NCBI GenBank assembly: GCA_021788625.1
Contig: JAJYKL010000031.1
Span: 1-44,543, forward strand
Reading direction: 5' to 3'
Length of the DNA stretch: 44,543 bases
From: Chloroflexota bacterium
GTDB taxonomy: Bacteria; Chloroflexota; Anaerolineae; J036; Brachytrichaceae
This document shows positions 7,420 through 16,700 of this stretch, piece by piece (position 1 is the first letter of the stretch; every line of letters begins with the position of its first letter). The translations under genes were made by a program, and so were the position numbers. The notes beneath the pieces are model-generated. The model did no database searches, was not told where the DNA came from, and saw only the letters and a program-made list of their open reading frames with translations.

Positions 7420-8300
7420 TCGGGCGTGTACGGTTCGGCAGGACAGAATTGCAGGTCAGTCGTCTGGCGCTGGGCGGTTATCCGTTCGGCGGTGTGAATC
7501 GGGCGCGCGGGTGGGACCCGTTCACGGCAGAGGGCAAGGCGCAGGCCATACGGACCATTCATGCGGCCCTGGACGCGGGCGTGAACTATATCGACACCGC
7601 TCCTTCCTACGGCGACGGTCAAAGCGAGCGCATTATTGGAGAGGCCACAAGCAAGCGGCGGACTCAGTTCGCCCTGGCCAGCAAGGTGGGCTATCGTGGG
7701 CTGAGCGCATCCGACGTGCGAGCCAGCATCGAGACATCACTGCAGCGCTTGCAGACGGACCATCTCGATGTCATCCAGTTCCATGGCGGTATGTATGAGC
7801 CGCAGGACGTAACACACATCCTGAGCGAAGGGTTGCTGGAAGAGCTCCTCCGGTTGCGCGAGCGGGGTTTGGTGCGCGCCACCGGGTTCACCGTCGAAGA
7901 ACCGTGGACGGCCCGCCCCCTTATCGCCAGCGGCCAGTTCGATATGGTTCAGGTGCGCTACAACCTGATCTATCAGTCTGCCGCGCTGCACGTGCTCAAT
8001 GAAGCTCAGGCGGCCGATCTGGGTGTAGCCGTCATGCGGCCGATGACCTCGGGCATGCTTCAGCGAATCGCAAGCTACCTGGCGCCGGAGTGGCAGACCG
8101 CGCACGATCTCTATGACGCTGCTCTGAAGTTTGTGCTGGCTGACAGTCGTGTGCACTGCGCAAATGTTGGCATGCGCTGGCCAGAGGAAGTGCAGCGCAA
8201 TGTGGCGCTGGTGGAGTCGTTCCAACCCAACTTCGACATGGCCCGGCTGCCCCGTCTGACCGCAGAGATATACCGGACAGAAGACCAAAAGGAGAACTAA
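7416..8300 (+). CDS. Aldo/keto reductase
   Basis: A 294-residue member of the aldo/keto reductase superfamily, which reduces carbonyls or oxidises alcohols using NADP(H). The full catalytic tetrad is visible: Asp60, Tyr65, Lys90 and His123. The N-terminal G-x-x-x-x-x-V-S-R-L-A-L-G-G-Y-P-F-G pattern is typical of the bacterial AKR branch acting on sugars and aldehydes. It starts inside the stop of the preceding gene (ATGA). It probably interconverts an aldehyde and alcohol intermediate for the flanking oxidoreductases (inference). Confidence 0.85.
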   Translation: MIGRVRFGRTELQVSRLALGGYPFGGVNRARGWDPFTAEGKAQAIRTIHAALDAGVNYIDTAPSYGDGQSERIIGEATSKRRTQFALASKVGYRGLSASDVRASIETSLQRLQTDHLDVIQFHGGMYEPQDVTHILSEGLLEELLRLRERGLVRATGFTVEEPWTARPLIASGQFDMVQVRYNLIYQSAALHVLNEAQAADLGVAVMRPMTSGMLQRIASYLAPEWQTAHDLYDAALKFVLADSRVHCANVGMRWPEEVQRNVALVESFQPNFDMARLPRLTAEIYRTEDQKEN

Positions 8301-8303
8301 TCC

Positions 8304-9410
8304 ATGATTCGAATCACTGACTTGAAGCCGCGCATGCTCATGGGACCGGGACCATCGGACGTGAACCCGCGCGTGCTGCACGCCATGTCCATGCCCACTG
8401 TGGGTCACCTGGATAGCCAATTCCTGCTCGTGATGGATGACATTCAGCACATGTTGCGCGACCTGTTCCAGACCCGGAACGAATTGACCCTGACCTTCAG
8501 CGGCTCGGGGATGGCTGGCATGGAAGCCTGCCTCGACAACCTGGTGGAGGCGGGCGACAAGGTGCTCATCTGCGTCGCGGGCGTGTTTGGCGCACGCATG
8601 AAGGAGGTGGCCGAACGGGCGCATGCACAGGTGACCACCATCAGTGTGCCATGGGGCACGGTCTTCCGCGCCGAACAGGTGGCACAGGCGATGGATCAGC
8701 ACGGGCCATTCAAACTGGTGGGCATTGTGCAGGCTGAGACGTCCACCGGTGCGCTCCAGCCGATTCAACCCATCAGCCAGGTCGTGCATGCCGCAGGCTC
8801 GCTGCTGCTGGTGGATGCGGTGGCCGGATTGGGCGGTGTGGAGATGGATGTGGATGGCTGGCAGGTGGACGCCTGCTACACGGGCTCCCAGAAGTGCCTG
8901 TCCTGCCCGCCTGGGCTGTCGCCGGCCACGTTCGGGCCAGCCGCCGTGGAGGCAATCACGCAGCGCAAGACTCCGGTGCAAAGCTGGTACCTGGATCTGA
9001 ACCTGCTGAAGAAATACTGGGGACCGGAGCGGGTGTACCATCACACCGCCCCCATCAATCTGTACTATGCGTTGCACGAAGCCCTGCGCATCGTCCTGGA
9101 GGAAGGACTGGCCGCGCGCTGGCGGCGCCATCAGCAAGCTTACCAGGCGCTTCACGCTGGCCTGGACGGTCTGGGCTTGAAGTATCTGGCTGATCCAGCC
9201 TGCCAATTGCCAACTTTGAACGCTGTCCTCACACCCGCCGGCTACGATGAAGCCACTGGCCGCAAGCGGCTGGTGAATGACTTCGGCATCGAGATCGGCG
9301 CCGGCCTGGGCGAGTATCGCGGCAAGGCCTGGCGTATCGGGCTGATGGGTGAAGGCGCAGATCAGCGCCATGTCGACGCCTTACTGGGTGCGTTAAAGCA
9401 GATCCTGTAA
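8304..9410 (+). CDS. Class V aminotransferase (alanine-glyoxylate / serine-pyruvate type)
   Basis: A 368-residue PLP enzyme of the alanine-glyoxylate aminotransferase family. The N-terminal G-P-G-P-S-x-V-x-P-R-V motif, the G-S-G-M-A-G-M-E segment, the V-D-A-V-A-G-L-G-G segment with the PLP-contacting Asp, and S-Q-K-C with Lys197 as Schiff-base lysine are all present. Members transfer an amino group between alanine or serine and glyoxylate or pyruvate-like acceptors. It starts 3 bases after the reductase stop, behind AAAGGAG. Its presence suggests that an amino or oxo acid such as glyoxylate arises in this pathway (inference). Confidence 0.85.
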   Translation: MIRITDLKPRMLMGPGPSDVNPRVLHAMSMPTVGHLDSQFLLVMDDIQHMLRDLFQTRNELTLTFSGSGMAGMEACLDNLVEAGDKVLICVAGVFGARMKEVAERAHAQVTTISVPWGTVFRAEQVAQAMDQHGPFKLVGIVQAETSTGALQPIQPISQVVHAAGSLLLVDAVAGLGGVEMDVDGWQVDACYTGSQKCLSCPPGLSPATFGPAAVEAITQRKTPVQSWYLDLNLLKKYWGPERVYHHTAPINLYYALHEALRIVLEEGLAARWRRHQQAYQALHAGLDGLGLKYLADPACQLPTLNAVLTPAGYDEATGRKRLVNDFGIEIGAGLGEYRGKAWRIGLMGEGADQRHVDALLGALKQIL

Positions 9411-9427
9411 AGAATGAAGGTTACCAA

Positions 9428-10816
9428 ATGGCTACCCTGCATGAATTACCTCGGGAAATCCCCATCAGAGATGAGGTGGACGTGCTGGTTGTCGGTGGCG
9501 GAACGGCCGGGCCGGCAGCCGCTCTGGCTGCAGCGCGCCACGGCGCCAGGACGCTCTTGATCGAGCGCGCCGGGTTCCTGGGCGGGAACCTGGTTGGCGG
9601 TGCAACCGGGTTTCATGGGTTCTGGAATGTCTATCATCGCGAGCCGGGCGCGCCCAAAGTGAAGATCGTCGAGGGCATCCCGCAGGAGATCGTCGATCGA
9701 TCGCTGACCTGCGGCGCCGGCGTGGGGCACATCGAGTTCAAGAAGAGCCTGGACTTTAACTCGGTGTACACGGGACTGGAACCCGAAGCCACGCGCGTCA
9801 TGCTCTACGACATGGTGACGGAGGCAGGCGCCCAGACGCTGCTGCACGTCTCGGCACAGGCTGCCTGGACCGAGCACGACCGCCACGTTGTTGTGATCGA
9901 AAGCAAGGCCGGCCGGGAAGCCCTTGTCGCCAGGCAGGTGGTTGATTGCACCGGCGATGGCGACGTGGCTGCGTGGCTGGGCGCGTCGCATGAGAACTTC
10001 ACCGGTGAACGCTGCTGGTTCACCTCCCTCACCTTCCGGATGGCGAATATGCACCTGGAGGAGTTGTTGCCCTGGATGGAGGAACATGGCACCGTCAATC
10101 AGGTGGTGATCGGGCACAAAATCGGCGGCACGGGCGATGAAATCATCCGCATGACCATGCGCTGGCCGCAGGAGCTGCAAGAGGAGGCGCGCCGGCGTGG
10201 CGTGAATGGCGGGATGATCCTCAATTCGCTCCGGCGTCACGAAGCCACCTATTGCAACTGCACGGGGATCAAACTGCAGAACAACATCGATCCACGCGAT
10301 TTGACACGCGCTGAGGTGGCGCTGCGCAAACAAGGGCAGGCGCATTCCGCTTTTATGCAGCAATACATCGCCGGCTGCCAGGACGCGTTCGTCAGCGCGC
10401 ACTCGCCCACGCTGGGCCTGCGGCAGTCGCGTGTCTTCAACACCGAGTACGAGGTCCCGCGCGACGACATCTTGAACGGCCGGCACCACGACGATACGAT
10501 CGGTTTCCTGTCGTTCATCGACATACCGAAATACTGGATCAAGAACGCCGGCTGCTTCGGGTTGCCCTATCGCGCCATCGTGCCTTTGGGTGTGGAAAAT
10601 GTGCTGCTGGCAGGCCGGATGATTGGCCGGGACGAGGTGGTCTTCCAGACCCTGCGAAACACCGTCTCGTGTGTGGAACAGGGACAGGCAGCCGGCACGG
10701 CTGCCGCTTTGTGCGTGGACCTGGCTGATACGCCGCGTAAGCTGAACCCCGACTACCTGCGGGAGGTTTTAGCTGCCGATGGCGTGAAGGTCGATTGCCC
10801 GGAGTTAAAGCCGTAA
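9428..10816 (+). CDS. FAD-dependent oxidoreductase (FAD_oxidored family), copy 2
   Basis: A 462-residue flavoprotein with GGGTAG at residues 23-28, an L-I-E-R acid, G-F-L-G-G-N after it and a D-C-T-G-D-G-D-V-A motif in the middle. It closely parallels copy 1 in design and also ends with an R-A-I-V-P-L-G-V-E-N-V-L-L-A-G-R segment, but is about 50 residues longer. It closes the operon, 17 bases after the aminotransferase stop. Two related flavoproteins in one operon suggest two successive oxidations or a heteromeric enzyme (inference). Confidence 0.85.
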   Translation: MATLHELPREIPIRDEVDVLVVGGGTAGPAAALAAARHGARTLLIERAGFLGGNLVGGATGFHGFWNVYHREPGAPKVKIVEGIPQEIVDRSLTCGAGVGHIEFKKSLDFNSVYTGLEPEATRVMLYDMVTEAGAQTLLHVSAQAAWTEHDRHVVVIESKAGREALVARQVVDCTGDGDVAAWLGASHENFTGERCWFTSLTFRMANMHLEELLPWMEEHGTVNQVVIGHKIGGTGDEIIRMTMRWPQELQEEARRRGVNGGMILNSLRRHEATYCNCTGIKLQNNIDPRDLTRAEVALRKQGQAHSAFMQQYIAGCQDAFVSAHSPTLGLRQSRVFNTEYEVPRDDILNGRHHDDTIGFLSFIDIPKYWIKNAGCFGLPYRAIVPLGVENVLLAGRMIGRDEVVFQTLRNTVSCVEQGQAAGTAAALCVDLADTPRKLNPDYLREVLAADGVKVDCPELKP

Positions 10817-10854
10817 CCTGGAAGGTTTTGGAAAGATCTGGTCTGCTCGATCTG

Positions 10855-10996
10855 GTCAGTTTGTGGCAACTATAACGTTTCGGGCTGGTTTATAAGTCTC
10901 CTAAGGGACGAAACTGACAGTCCTTCACGTTATTGGGGGTGGCACTCCCGCAGACCCGCTATCTGCGGGAGGCCCATTACCCCACAATCGTGAAGG
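10855..10996. promoter_or_regulatory. Nested inverted repeats forming a long structured leader
   Basis: GTCAGTTT (10855-10862) is matched by AAACTGAC (10911-10918). Directly after it, CCTTCACG (10922-10929) is matched by CGTGAAGG (10989-10996), extended inwards by GGGG/CCCC. Nested inside is a perfect stem of CTCCCGCAGA (10945-10954) and TCTGCGGGAG (10962-10971) with a 7-base loop. It lies between the redox operon's end and the small ORF at 11027. It could be a terminator without a T-run, a cis-acting RNA leader, a small RNA, or a miniature inverted-repeat element. Confidence 0.6.
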
Positions 10997-11026
10997 GATA
11001 GTGGCGGCTCCGCCAAAGGAGACGAC

Positions 11027-11287
11027 ATGAAGGAATCTGATCCACCCACCCAGACACGAGATGGACCGGTAGAAGATGCTGAGAGCGTCATGGGGCGGGA
11101 TGTAGAACGATTTAATTATGCGGTGCAATATCGTATACCGTCTTTGAACATGCCTCAATATAGCAACCAGATTATGTTGCAGGCTCGTCAGGGTATTGCT
11201 GGGTTGCACGATGAATCGATGCACTGGACACTCGCGTCCATTATTGGACACCTAATCCATCACGACGACACTCCTCGCAGCGCATGA
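11027..11287 (+). CDS. Small hypothetical protein
   Basis: An 86-residue protein with no recognised family. An excellent AAAGGAG site ends 5 bases before the ATG, which is the main evidence that it is real. It is polar and acidic at the start and ends with a His-rich stretch; there is no signal peptide or membrane segment. It follows the hairpin-rich region at 10855-10996, which could control it. An opposite-strand frame covers the same DNA but lacks a ribosome site. It converges with the regulator at 11307. Confidence 0.45.
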   Translation: MKESDPPTQTRDGPVEDAESVMGRDVERFNYAVQYRIPSLNMPQYSNQIMLQARQGIAGLHDESMHWTLASIIGHLIHHDDTPRSA

Positions 11288-11306
11288 ACTGCGCTCCAGG
11301 ACTGCT

Positions 11307-14183
11307 TCATTGCCTGTTGTGCAGCGCTTCGGCGTGCTGGCCCAGTGAAGCAGTCTGCCCCGACTGTGGCATAACACGCAACAGATAGTCCAGAGCGCCA
11401 GTTATATTCATGCGCTCGCCCGCCTGGCGCGCGCTGGCATAAGTGTCACCATCTAGCTCGTGCAGCGCCTGGCTGGTGCCATCGAACAGCCAGCGATTTA
11501 CCTGAAAGAGCTGCCCCGCCTGCTCCTTTAACCGGTTGGCAATTCCATATAACGTGGCTGCCCGTTCCAGCTGTCCGCTCTGAAATGCCAGATGCGCGAA
11601 GATGATAAAAATGATGGCATCATTGGGCGAAAGCTGGTGGTGGGCTTCAGCCTGGTGATTCAGGAAATCTGTCAGGTGCATTTCAGCCTGGGAGAGATCG
11701 CCTGACTTCAATGCCACCACCCCCAACCCAAAGTGCATATCGGCCAAATCGTGCGTAGAGCCTAAATCACGATAGATGCCCGCACATTGAGTGAACAGAT
11801 CACGCGCCTGGTCGAAATCACCCAGCCCGATGCAGAGATACGCCAGGCTGCTCATCGTCGTGGCGTAACCGCCGTGGATACTCCAGGCGACGCCCAGTTG
11901 CTGCCAGAGCACCTGGCTGTCTTCGAGCATGGTCTTGGCGCGCGCCAGATCGCCGGCATTCGCCAGAATGGCAGCGTACACGTCGAGTATGGAGGCCAGG
12001 CCGTCGGGGCTGTTGAGCTGACGCTGGCGCGCCATGGCGCGCTCGCAACTCGCGAGTGCGTGAGACGAATCCAGAGCGCTCAAGATCAATAGCGCCGTAC
12101 GCAGACCGTGCAGGTTATCCCCCTCGATGGCTCGATCCACCGCTACATTGGCCAGCGGGAGAGCGCTGCTGAGGTCGCCTTGCAGCACACGCAAACGCGC
12201 CAGGGTATTCAAAAGCAGCAGCTCCGTGTTCAGGCGGGGATCGGTGGTGAGCTCGGTGTTCGCTTCGGGTGCATCCATTATCGCGAGGCCTTTCTCGCAC
12301 AACTCTACCGCGTCGTCATAGCGGCTGGATGAATGGAAGGCATTGCGGGCTGCATACTCCGCCAGGCTGTCAAGCGCATTGGCTGCGTAGGTGAAGTGAC
12401 CTAATGACACAGCCAACTCGTATAACTGGTTCGCCACCTGGAGACCGCGGGCATCCGAGGGCTGTTGCGTGAAGTAGCGCTGGGTGAGATAGGCAACCGT
12501 GAGCGCACGCAAGACGGCCAGTCGGACCAGGGGAGGCGCTCCATGCTCGTGCGAGAGCGCGTCTTCCAGCCAGGTGATGCCTTCGCCGAAGTGGTAGCCA
12601 CGGTCAAGCCATACCGGCCACCAGGCAGCCACCAGGCGCATCATCCGCTCTCCCGTATCGTCCAGGGAGCGCGCCCAGGTCAGCATGGCGCGGACATTAC
12701 CCAGCTCTTCGTCCTGGCGCTCGTACCAGCTCAAGCGGGCGCGCCCGATGGGATACGCACCGACCGGGATGGACAGGCTCAGCAGAAAGTCGAGGTAACG
12801 CTGGTGCATCTCCTCCTGTTCACCCATTTCGGCCAGCTTCTCCTGCGCGAACTGGCGTACGGTCTCGAGCTGGCGGTAGCGCGTCTGCCCATTCCGATGG
12901 TCCACCACGAGTAGCGATTTATCAGCCAGGTCGAGCAACAGGGGCATAACCGCTTCGGGCGTGATGCGATCCACGCGCCCATCCGTAGGGTCGGCACAGA
13001 CGGCGCGCGCCGCGTCGACATAGCAACCATCAGCAAACACGGAATGGCGCGCCAGCACCCGCTTCTCCTGATCATCCAGCAGTCTGTAGCTCCAATCCAT
13101 GGTGGCCCGCAGGGTCTGCTGGCGAGACCCGGCCGTACGGCGACCGCGGGTCAGCAGCGTGAAGCGATTGTCCAGGCCTGACACGATTTCGGTGAGTGTC
13201 ATAGTGGGCAGACGGGCCGCAGCCATCTCGATTGCCAGAGGGATACCATCCAGCCGCGCGCACAGCAGGGCGATGGCGGGCAGATTGACCGTGGTGGGGG
13301 CGAACCCAGCTTGAGCGGCTTTGGCCAGCTCCACAAACAACTGCACCGACTCGTAATCCGCCAGGCGCTCATTGGGCATCGAGCGATGCAGGTCGGGCGT
13401 GCGCAAGGCAGCGACGTTGTAGAGCACCTCACCCGCGGCGTGCAATGGCTCGCGGCTGGTGACCAGGATATGCAAATTGGGGCAGCGCTCCAGAAGGCTC
13501 TCCACCAGCGCAGCACTGGCCGCAATCAGGTGCTCGCAGTTGTCCAGCACCAGCAGCAGCGAGCGATCCGGCAGAAACGTAAACAGGACATCTTCAGCGC
13601 TGCGGTTGGGCTGGTCGGGCAGACCGAATGTATCGGCCACAGTTTTAGCGAGCATGGCCGGATCACTTACGGGGGCCAGCTCTACCATCCAGACCCCATC
13701 GGGAAAACTGCCGAGCACCAGAGTGCCAACCTCCTGCGCCAGGCGGGTTTTGCCGACACCTCCTGTGCCCACCAGGCAGACCAGGCGATTGGCCTGCAGC
13801 AGCACTTGCAATTCGATCAGATTGGCCTCGCGACCGATGAGGCGGGAGATGGCGGCGGGGATGTTGGTGCGCTTGCGCTTGAGGACATCACGCACGGTGG
13901 GGGCTGACAAAACCTCGTCAACCTGCTCGCCACGCGCCTGGGCAGCCAGCTCAACCAGGCGCCGGGCAAGCTCAGGCTCAGCCTGTAACTGCAGGGCATC
14001 CACAAAGCGTGTAGCCACCACATCCACATCGGGCAGGCGGACGTTCCCTTCCAATCGCGTGATCTGCGCCTCGGAGTATCCAACCTCTATGCCCAACTCA
14101 CGCTGAGTCAGGCGTGCGCGTCGGCGCAACTGGCGCAACAGCTCGCCAAAGGTGGTGTATGACTCGAATAGATTTTCCGACAT
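11307..14183 (-). CDS. XRE / NB-ARC-like ATPase / TPR regulator (STAND type)
   Basis: A 958-residue regulator. Residues about 10-70 form an XRE-type helix-turn-helix (L-T-Q-R-E-L-G ... S-E-A-Q-I-T-R-L-E). The NTPase domain has Walker A GTGGVGKT with Lys145, a Walker B-like L-L-L-V-L-D-N-C-E-H, and an S-R-E sensor region. The C-terminal half is helical with repeated TPR-like motifs. Such proteins resemble AfsR/LuxR-associated STAND regulators: ligand or partner binding to the repeats is thought to drive ATP-dependent assembly and promoter control. The target is unknown. It may regulate the flanking metabolic operon, and it lies just downstream of an unknown membrane protein on the same strand. 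Confidence 0.85.
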   Translation of the reverse strand: MSENLFESYTTFGELLRQLRRRARLTQRELGIEVGYSEAQITRLEGNVRLPDVDVVATRFVDALQLQAEPELARRLVELAAQARGEQVDEVLSAPTVRDVLKRKRTNIPAAISRLIGREANLIELQVLLQANRLVCLVGTGGVGKTRLAQEVGTLVLGSFPDGVWMVELAPVSDPAMLAKTVADTFGLPDQPNRSAEDVLFTFLPDRSLLLVLDNCEHLIAASAALVESLLERCPNLHILVTSREPLHAAGEVLYNVAALRTPDLHRSMPNERLADYESVQLFVELAKAAQAGFAPTTVNLPAIALLCARLDGIPLAIEMAAARLPTMTLTEIVSGLDNRFTLLTRGRRTAGSRQQTLRATMDWSYRLLDDQEKRVLARHSVFADGCYVDAARAVCADPTDGRVDRITPEAVMPLLLDLADKSLLVVDHRNGQTRYRQLETVRQFAQEKLAEMGEQEEMHQRYLDFLLSLSIPVGAYPIGRARLSWYERQDEELGNVRAMLTWARSLDDTGERMMRLVAAWWPVWLDRGYHFGEGITWLEDALSHEHGAPPLVRLAVLRALTVAYLTQRYFTQQPSDARGLQVANQLYELAVSLGHFTYAANALDSLAEYAARNAFHSSSRYDDAVELCEKGLAIMDAPEANTELTTDPRLNTELLLLNTLARLRVLQGDLSSALPLANVAVDRAIEGDNLHGLRTALLILSALDSSHALASCERAMARQRQLNSPDGLASILDVYAAILANAGDLARAKTMLEDSQVLWQQLGVAWSIHGGYATTMSSLAYLCIGLGDFDQARDLFTQCAGIYRDLGSTHDLADMHFGLGVVALKSGDLSQAEMHLTDFLNHQAEAHHQLSPNDAIIFIIFAHLAFQSGQLERAATLYGIANRLKEQAGQLFQVNRWLFDGTSQALHELDGDTYASARQAGERMNITGALDYLLRVMPQSGQTASLGQHAEALHNRQ

Positions 14184-14323
14184 AGCCGAGCTTCATTGGA
14201 GATAACCGCGCCCCGGGAATCACCTGATTATAGGGAATTTGGTGCGCAGGTCCATTATGCCACTGCCCGGCGATCTGGCCACTCTGCATTTGCTCTCCTG
14301 GCGCTCGAAACAGGGAGAACCGC

Positions 14324-14881
14324 CTACGAGGGCAGCAGCAATCCGGCAACTACCACAACAATGCCGGTGAGGACGATGGTGCCCAGCCAGCCTGCCTCAA
14401 CCTGAAGCAGGAGCTGATCTTCACGTGTTTCCACTTCGCGCAGCGACCGGCCTGCCATGACAAAGCCGGATTGCGGGCCCGCATAGTGAACGACGACCAG
14501 CGCACTGCGGACACCAGGCTCGGGCTGCCAGGTCAGGCGATCTTCACCATGCAAGCGCGTGAAATCGAACACTCCAGTTGGCAAGGCAGGCAACTGTCCG
14601 CGCAGGTAACCTGATCCGGCGAGAGGCTTGCCCGATTCGTCATATACGACCAGATAAACAGCCAGGCTGCGACTGATATCCACGCTGGGTGAAGGCAGGA
14701 CCGAGCTGATGACGTGACCCACCTGAAGCGAATACGCAGCGTCCTGGGCCATCTGGACCTGCGGGTCATTCGCACCGATCCGCAGGTTCTGCTGGGCGAC
14801 GATGTAGAGGACTCCGTAAATGAGCGTAATCACTGCGACCAGGGGAACCAGATGGCGGAGCAGACGCTTTAGATATGGCAT
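14324..14881 (-). CDS. Unknown two-helix membrane protein with extracytoplasmic domain
   Basis: A 185-residue protein that I do not recognise. A basic N-terminus precedes a membrane helix at about residues 11-30, then an approximately 125-residue soluble domain, then a second helix near the C-terminus (about 163-183). The layout resembles a sensor domain held outside the membrane, but no kinase or output domain follows. It ends 140 bases before the STAND regulator on the same strand, so it might act as its membrane-side sensor (inference). The protein stops almost directly after the second helix, so a truncated larger sensor is also possible. Confidence 0.65.
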   Translation of the reverse strand: MPYLKRLLRHLVPLVAVITLIYGVLYIVAQQNLRIGANDPQVQMAQDAAYSLQVGHVISSVLPSPSVDISRSLAVYLVVYDESGKPLAGSGYLRGQLPALPTGVFDFTRLHGEDRLTWQPEPGVRSALVVVHYAGPQSGFVMAGRSLREVETREDQLLLQVEAGWLGTIVLTGIVVVVAGLLLPS

Positions 14882-14967
14882 GCCCAGACTTTATCCTAAA
14901 ACAGGCATCATGACACGCCCTACTTCAGATTGGAAAGACATTGGATGGAGCATACCCGGTGAAATGT

Positions 14968-15597
14968 CTACGGCAGCAACTCGCGCACCTTCGCCGCAAT
15001 GGCCAGGCCTAGCTTGCGATGTTCGGGTTCCTCGAGATGAATGCCATCCAGGTCGCTGCAGGTTACGATGCGTGAGGTATCGAGGAATGCACAGCCTTTC
15101 TGTTCCGCCACCCGTTTGTATTGTTTGCCGAAGTCGCTGGATTTCTCTTGCGCATGAGCGAACATGTCGGCGAAGTCGCTCAGCCGGGTCACGACGGGAG
15201 GAGCCAGCAGCAACACCTGAGGCGTCACGCCGTAGCGCGGGTCTATGATGCAGCGCTTCACGATGTCCACCAGCACGCCTGCGCTATTGGCGATGTCAAA
15301 GGCCGAAACACTAAAGCGCACCTTCAGATCATTCGTCCCGAGCATGATGATGACCAGATCAAGAGGTAAATGAGACTCCAGACAGTCCGGGAGGTACGAA
15401 GCCCCACTGCGGTGCAGCTCGATCGGATCATCCCAAACCGTCGTCCGGCCGTTCAGGCCTTCCTCGATGACCAGATACGCCTCGCCCAGCGCCAGGCGTA
15501 ATACACCGGTCCAGCGTTTATCGCGCGGCATGCGCAACTGGCTGACCGGATCATAGCCCCAGGTGTTGGAGTCGCCGTAGCAGAGAATGGTTTTCAT
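14968..15597 (-). CDS. SGNH/GDSL hydrolase (esterase)
   Basis: A 209-residue SGNH-fold hydrolase. Block I reads G-D-S-N-T-W-G with nucleophile Ser10, block III is G-T-N-D, and block V is D-G-I-H, giving the Ser-Asp-His set. There is no signal peptide, so it is probably cytoplasmic. The family includes arylesterases, lipases and carbohydrate deacetylases. A longer upstream open frame exists, but the ATG at 15597 has a strong GGAGG site and begins exactly at the family's N-terminal strand. It lies 68 bases after the aldolase gene on the same strand, suggesting co-transcription. Confidence 0.85.
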   Translation of the reverse strand: MKTILCYGDSNTWGYDPVSQLRMPRDKRWTGVLRLALGEAYLVIEEGLNGRTTVWDDPIELHRSGASYLPDCLESHLPLDLVIIMLGTNDLKVRFSVSAFDIANSAGVLVDIVKRCIIDPRYGVTPQVLLLAPPVVTRLSDFADMFAHAQEKSSDFGKQYKRVAEQKGCAFLDTSRIVTCSDLDGIHLEEPEHRKLGLAIAAKVRELLP

Positions 15598-15665
15598 TGT
15601 TCCTCCGTAAAAGCGGTTGCCTTTGAGGAAGGTGCTTTGTCCAGGGTCTGTATATGGGACTGGCT

Positions 15666-16460
15666 TTAGTACGGTGTGCCCGCGGCAGACGGCGTGACGT
15701 GTCCGGCGCGGATTGCGCGCACCGCGGCACTGGAGGCGTCGGCCAGGAAACGTGTGTCGCTCAACAGGGTGACGAATTGAAAACCGCGCTCCATGCAGCG
15801 GATCGCGTCTGACGTCGAGCTGGTATGGATGCCGGCGATGATGCCATGCTGCTTGCACGACTTCACAATTTTCTGTATGGCCTCGTCCAGCCTGGGTTCA
15901 TCCAGCGGACCACCAGGCCGCAGTCCCAGACTGATGGCCAGGTCTGTCGGCCCGACGTAGGTGGCATCCAGCCCGGGAGTGCTCAGGATGTCGTCCACAT
16001 TTTTTACTGCCTGCGCTGTCTCGATCATGGCGAAGGTGATGACCGACGTGTTGGCTTCCTGCAGGTAATTGGAGCCGCCATATAAACCGGCGCGTGTGGG
16101 GCCAGCACTGCGGTAACCCAGAGGGGCGTAACGGCACGCACCGACAAATGCCTGCGCTTCCTTCACGCTATTGACCATCGGACAGATAATGCCCATGGCG
16201 CCCGCATCCAGCAGCTTCATAATGCCCACGGGTTCATTCCACGGCGCGCGCGCCAGAGGCATGACGGGTGTTGTGCTGATAGCCTGCAGCATGGGCAGCG
16301 CTGCGTCGTATCCGATCAGTCCATGCTGGGTATCGATGGTTAAGCTATCCCAGCCTTGATGCGCCATCAACTCTGCGGACCATGGGCTGGGGATGGTCAG
16401 CCATCCATTGATGACCGCTCCACCACTGTGCCATATGTTGCGGATGGTATTCTCACGCAT
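15666..16460 (-). CDS. HpcH/HpaI aldolase family protein
   Basis: A 264-residue class II aldolase-like protein. The catalytic His46 lies in an I-D-T-Q-H-G motif, the metal-binding Glu in A-M-I-E-T and the metal-binding Asp in G-P-T-D-L-A-I-S-L-G. Enzymes of this family cleave 2-keto-3-deoxy or 4-hydroxy-2-oxo acids to pyruvate plus an aldehyde. The ATG at 16460 is behind GGAGGAGG and fits the family start; 29 further upstream codons are unlikely to be translated. It probably forms a unit with the SGNH hydrolase, and could give the pyruvate-releasing step of the local pathway (inference). Confidence 0.85.
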   Translation of the reverse strand: MRENTIRNIWHSGGAVINGWLTIPSPWSAELMAHQGWDSLTIDTQHGLIGYDAALPMLQAISTTPVMPLARAPWNEPVGIMKLLDAGAMGIICPMVNSVKEAQAFVGACRYAPLGYRSAGPTRAGLYGGSNYLQEANTSVITFAMIETAQAVKNVDDILSTPGLDATYVGPTDLAISLGLRPGGPLDEPRLDEAIQKIVKSCKQHGIIAGIHTSSTSDAIRCMERGFQFVTLLSDTRFLADASSAAVRAIRAGHVTPSAAGTPY

Positions 16461-16700
16461 TCCGAAACCTCCTCCTAACACAACCTGATTTTTCAACCTG
16501 CTCACAGCAAACCAGTGCAGGGGCAGTTCCTGCCTGCTGCCAGGCACTCTTATGCTATCTCAGTTCGCCAATTCGAATACCCTGGCATCACAACCGTGAA
16601 ATGAGCGCAAACGGGTCTCCGATACGGCTCTAACAAAATGAAAATAATACGAGCGTAGACTGGTGCTATATATGGATTGAGGTGCTTGTGGAGGATTAGA

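Noticed and set aside
7737..9371. 544-codon minus-strand frame across the reductase and aminotransferase
   Set aside because: Both overlapped genes have complete catalytic motifs; the antisense product is His/Gln-rich without a domain.
10925..11251. Minus-strand frame over the small ORF
   Set aside because: It has no clear ribosome site, unlike the plus-strand ORF with AAAGGAG.
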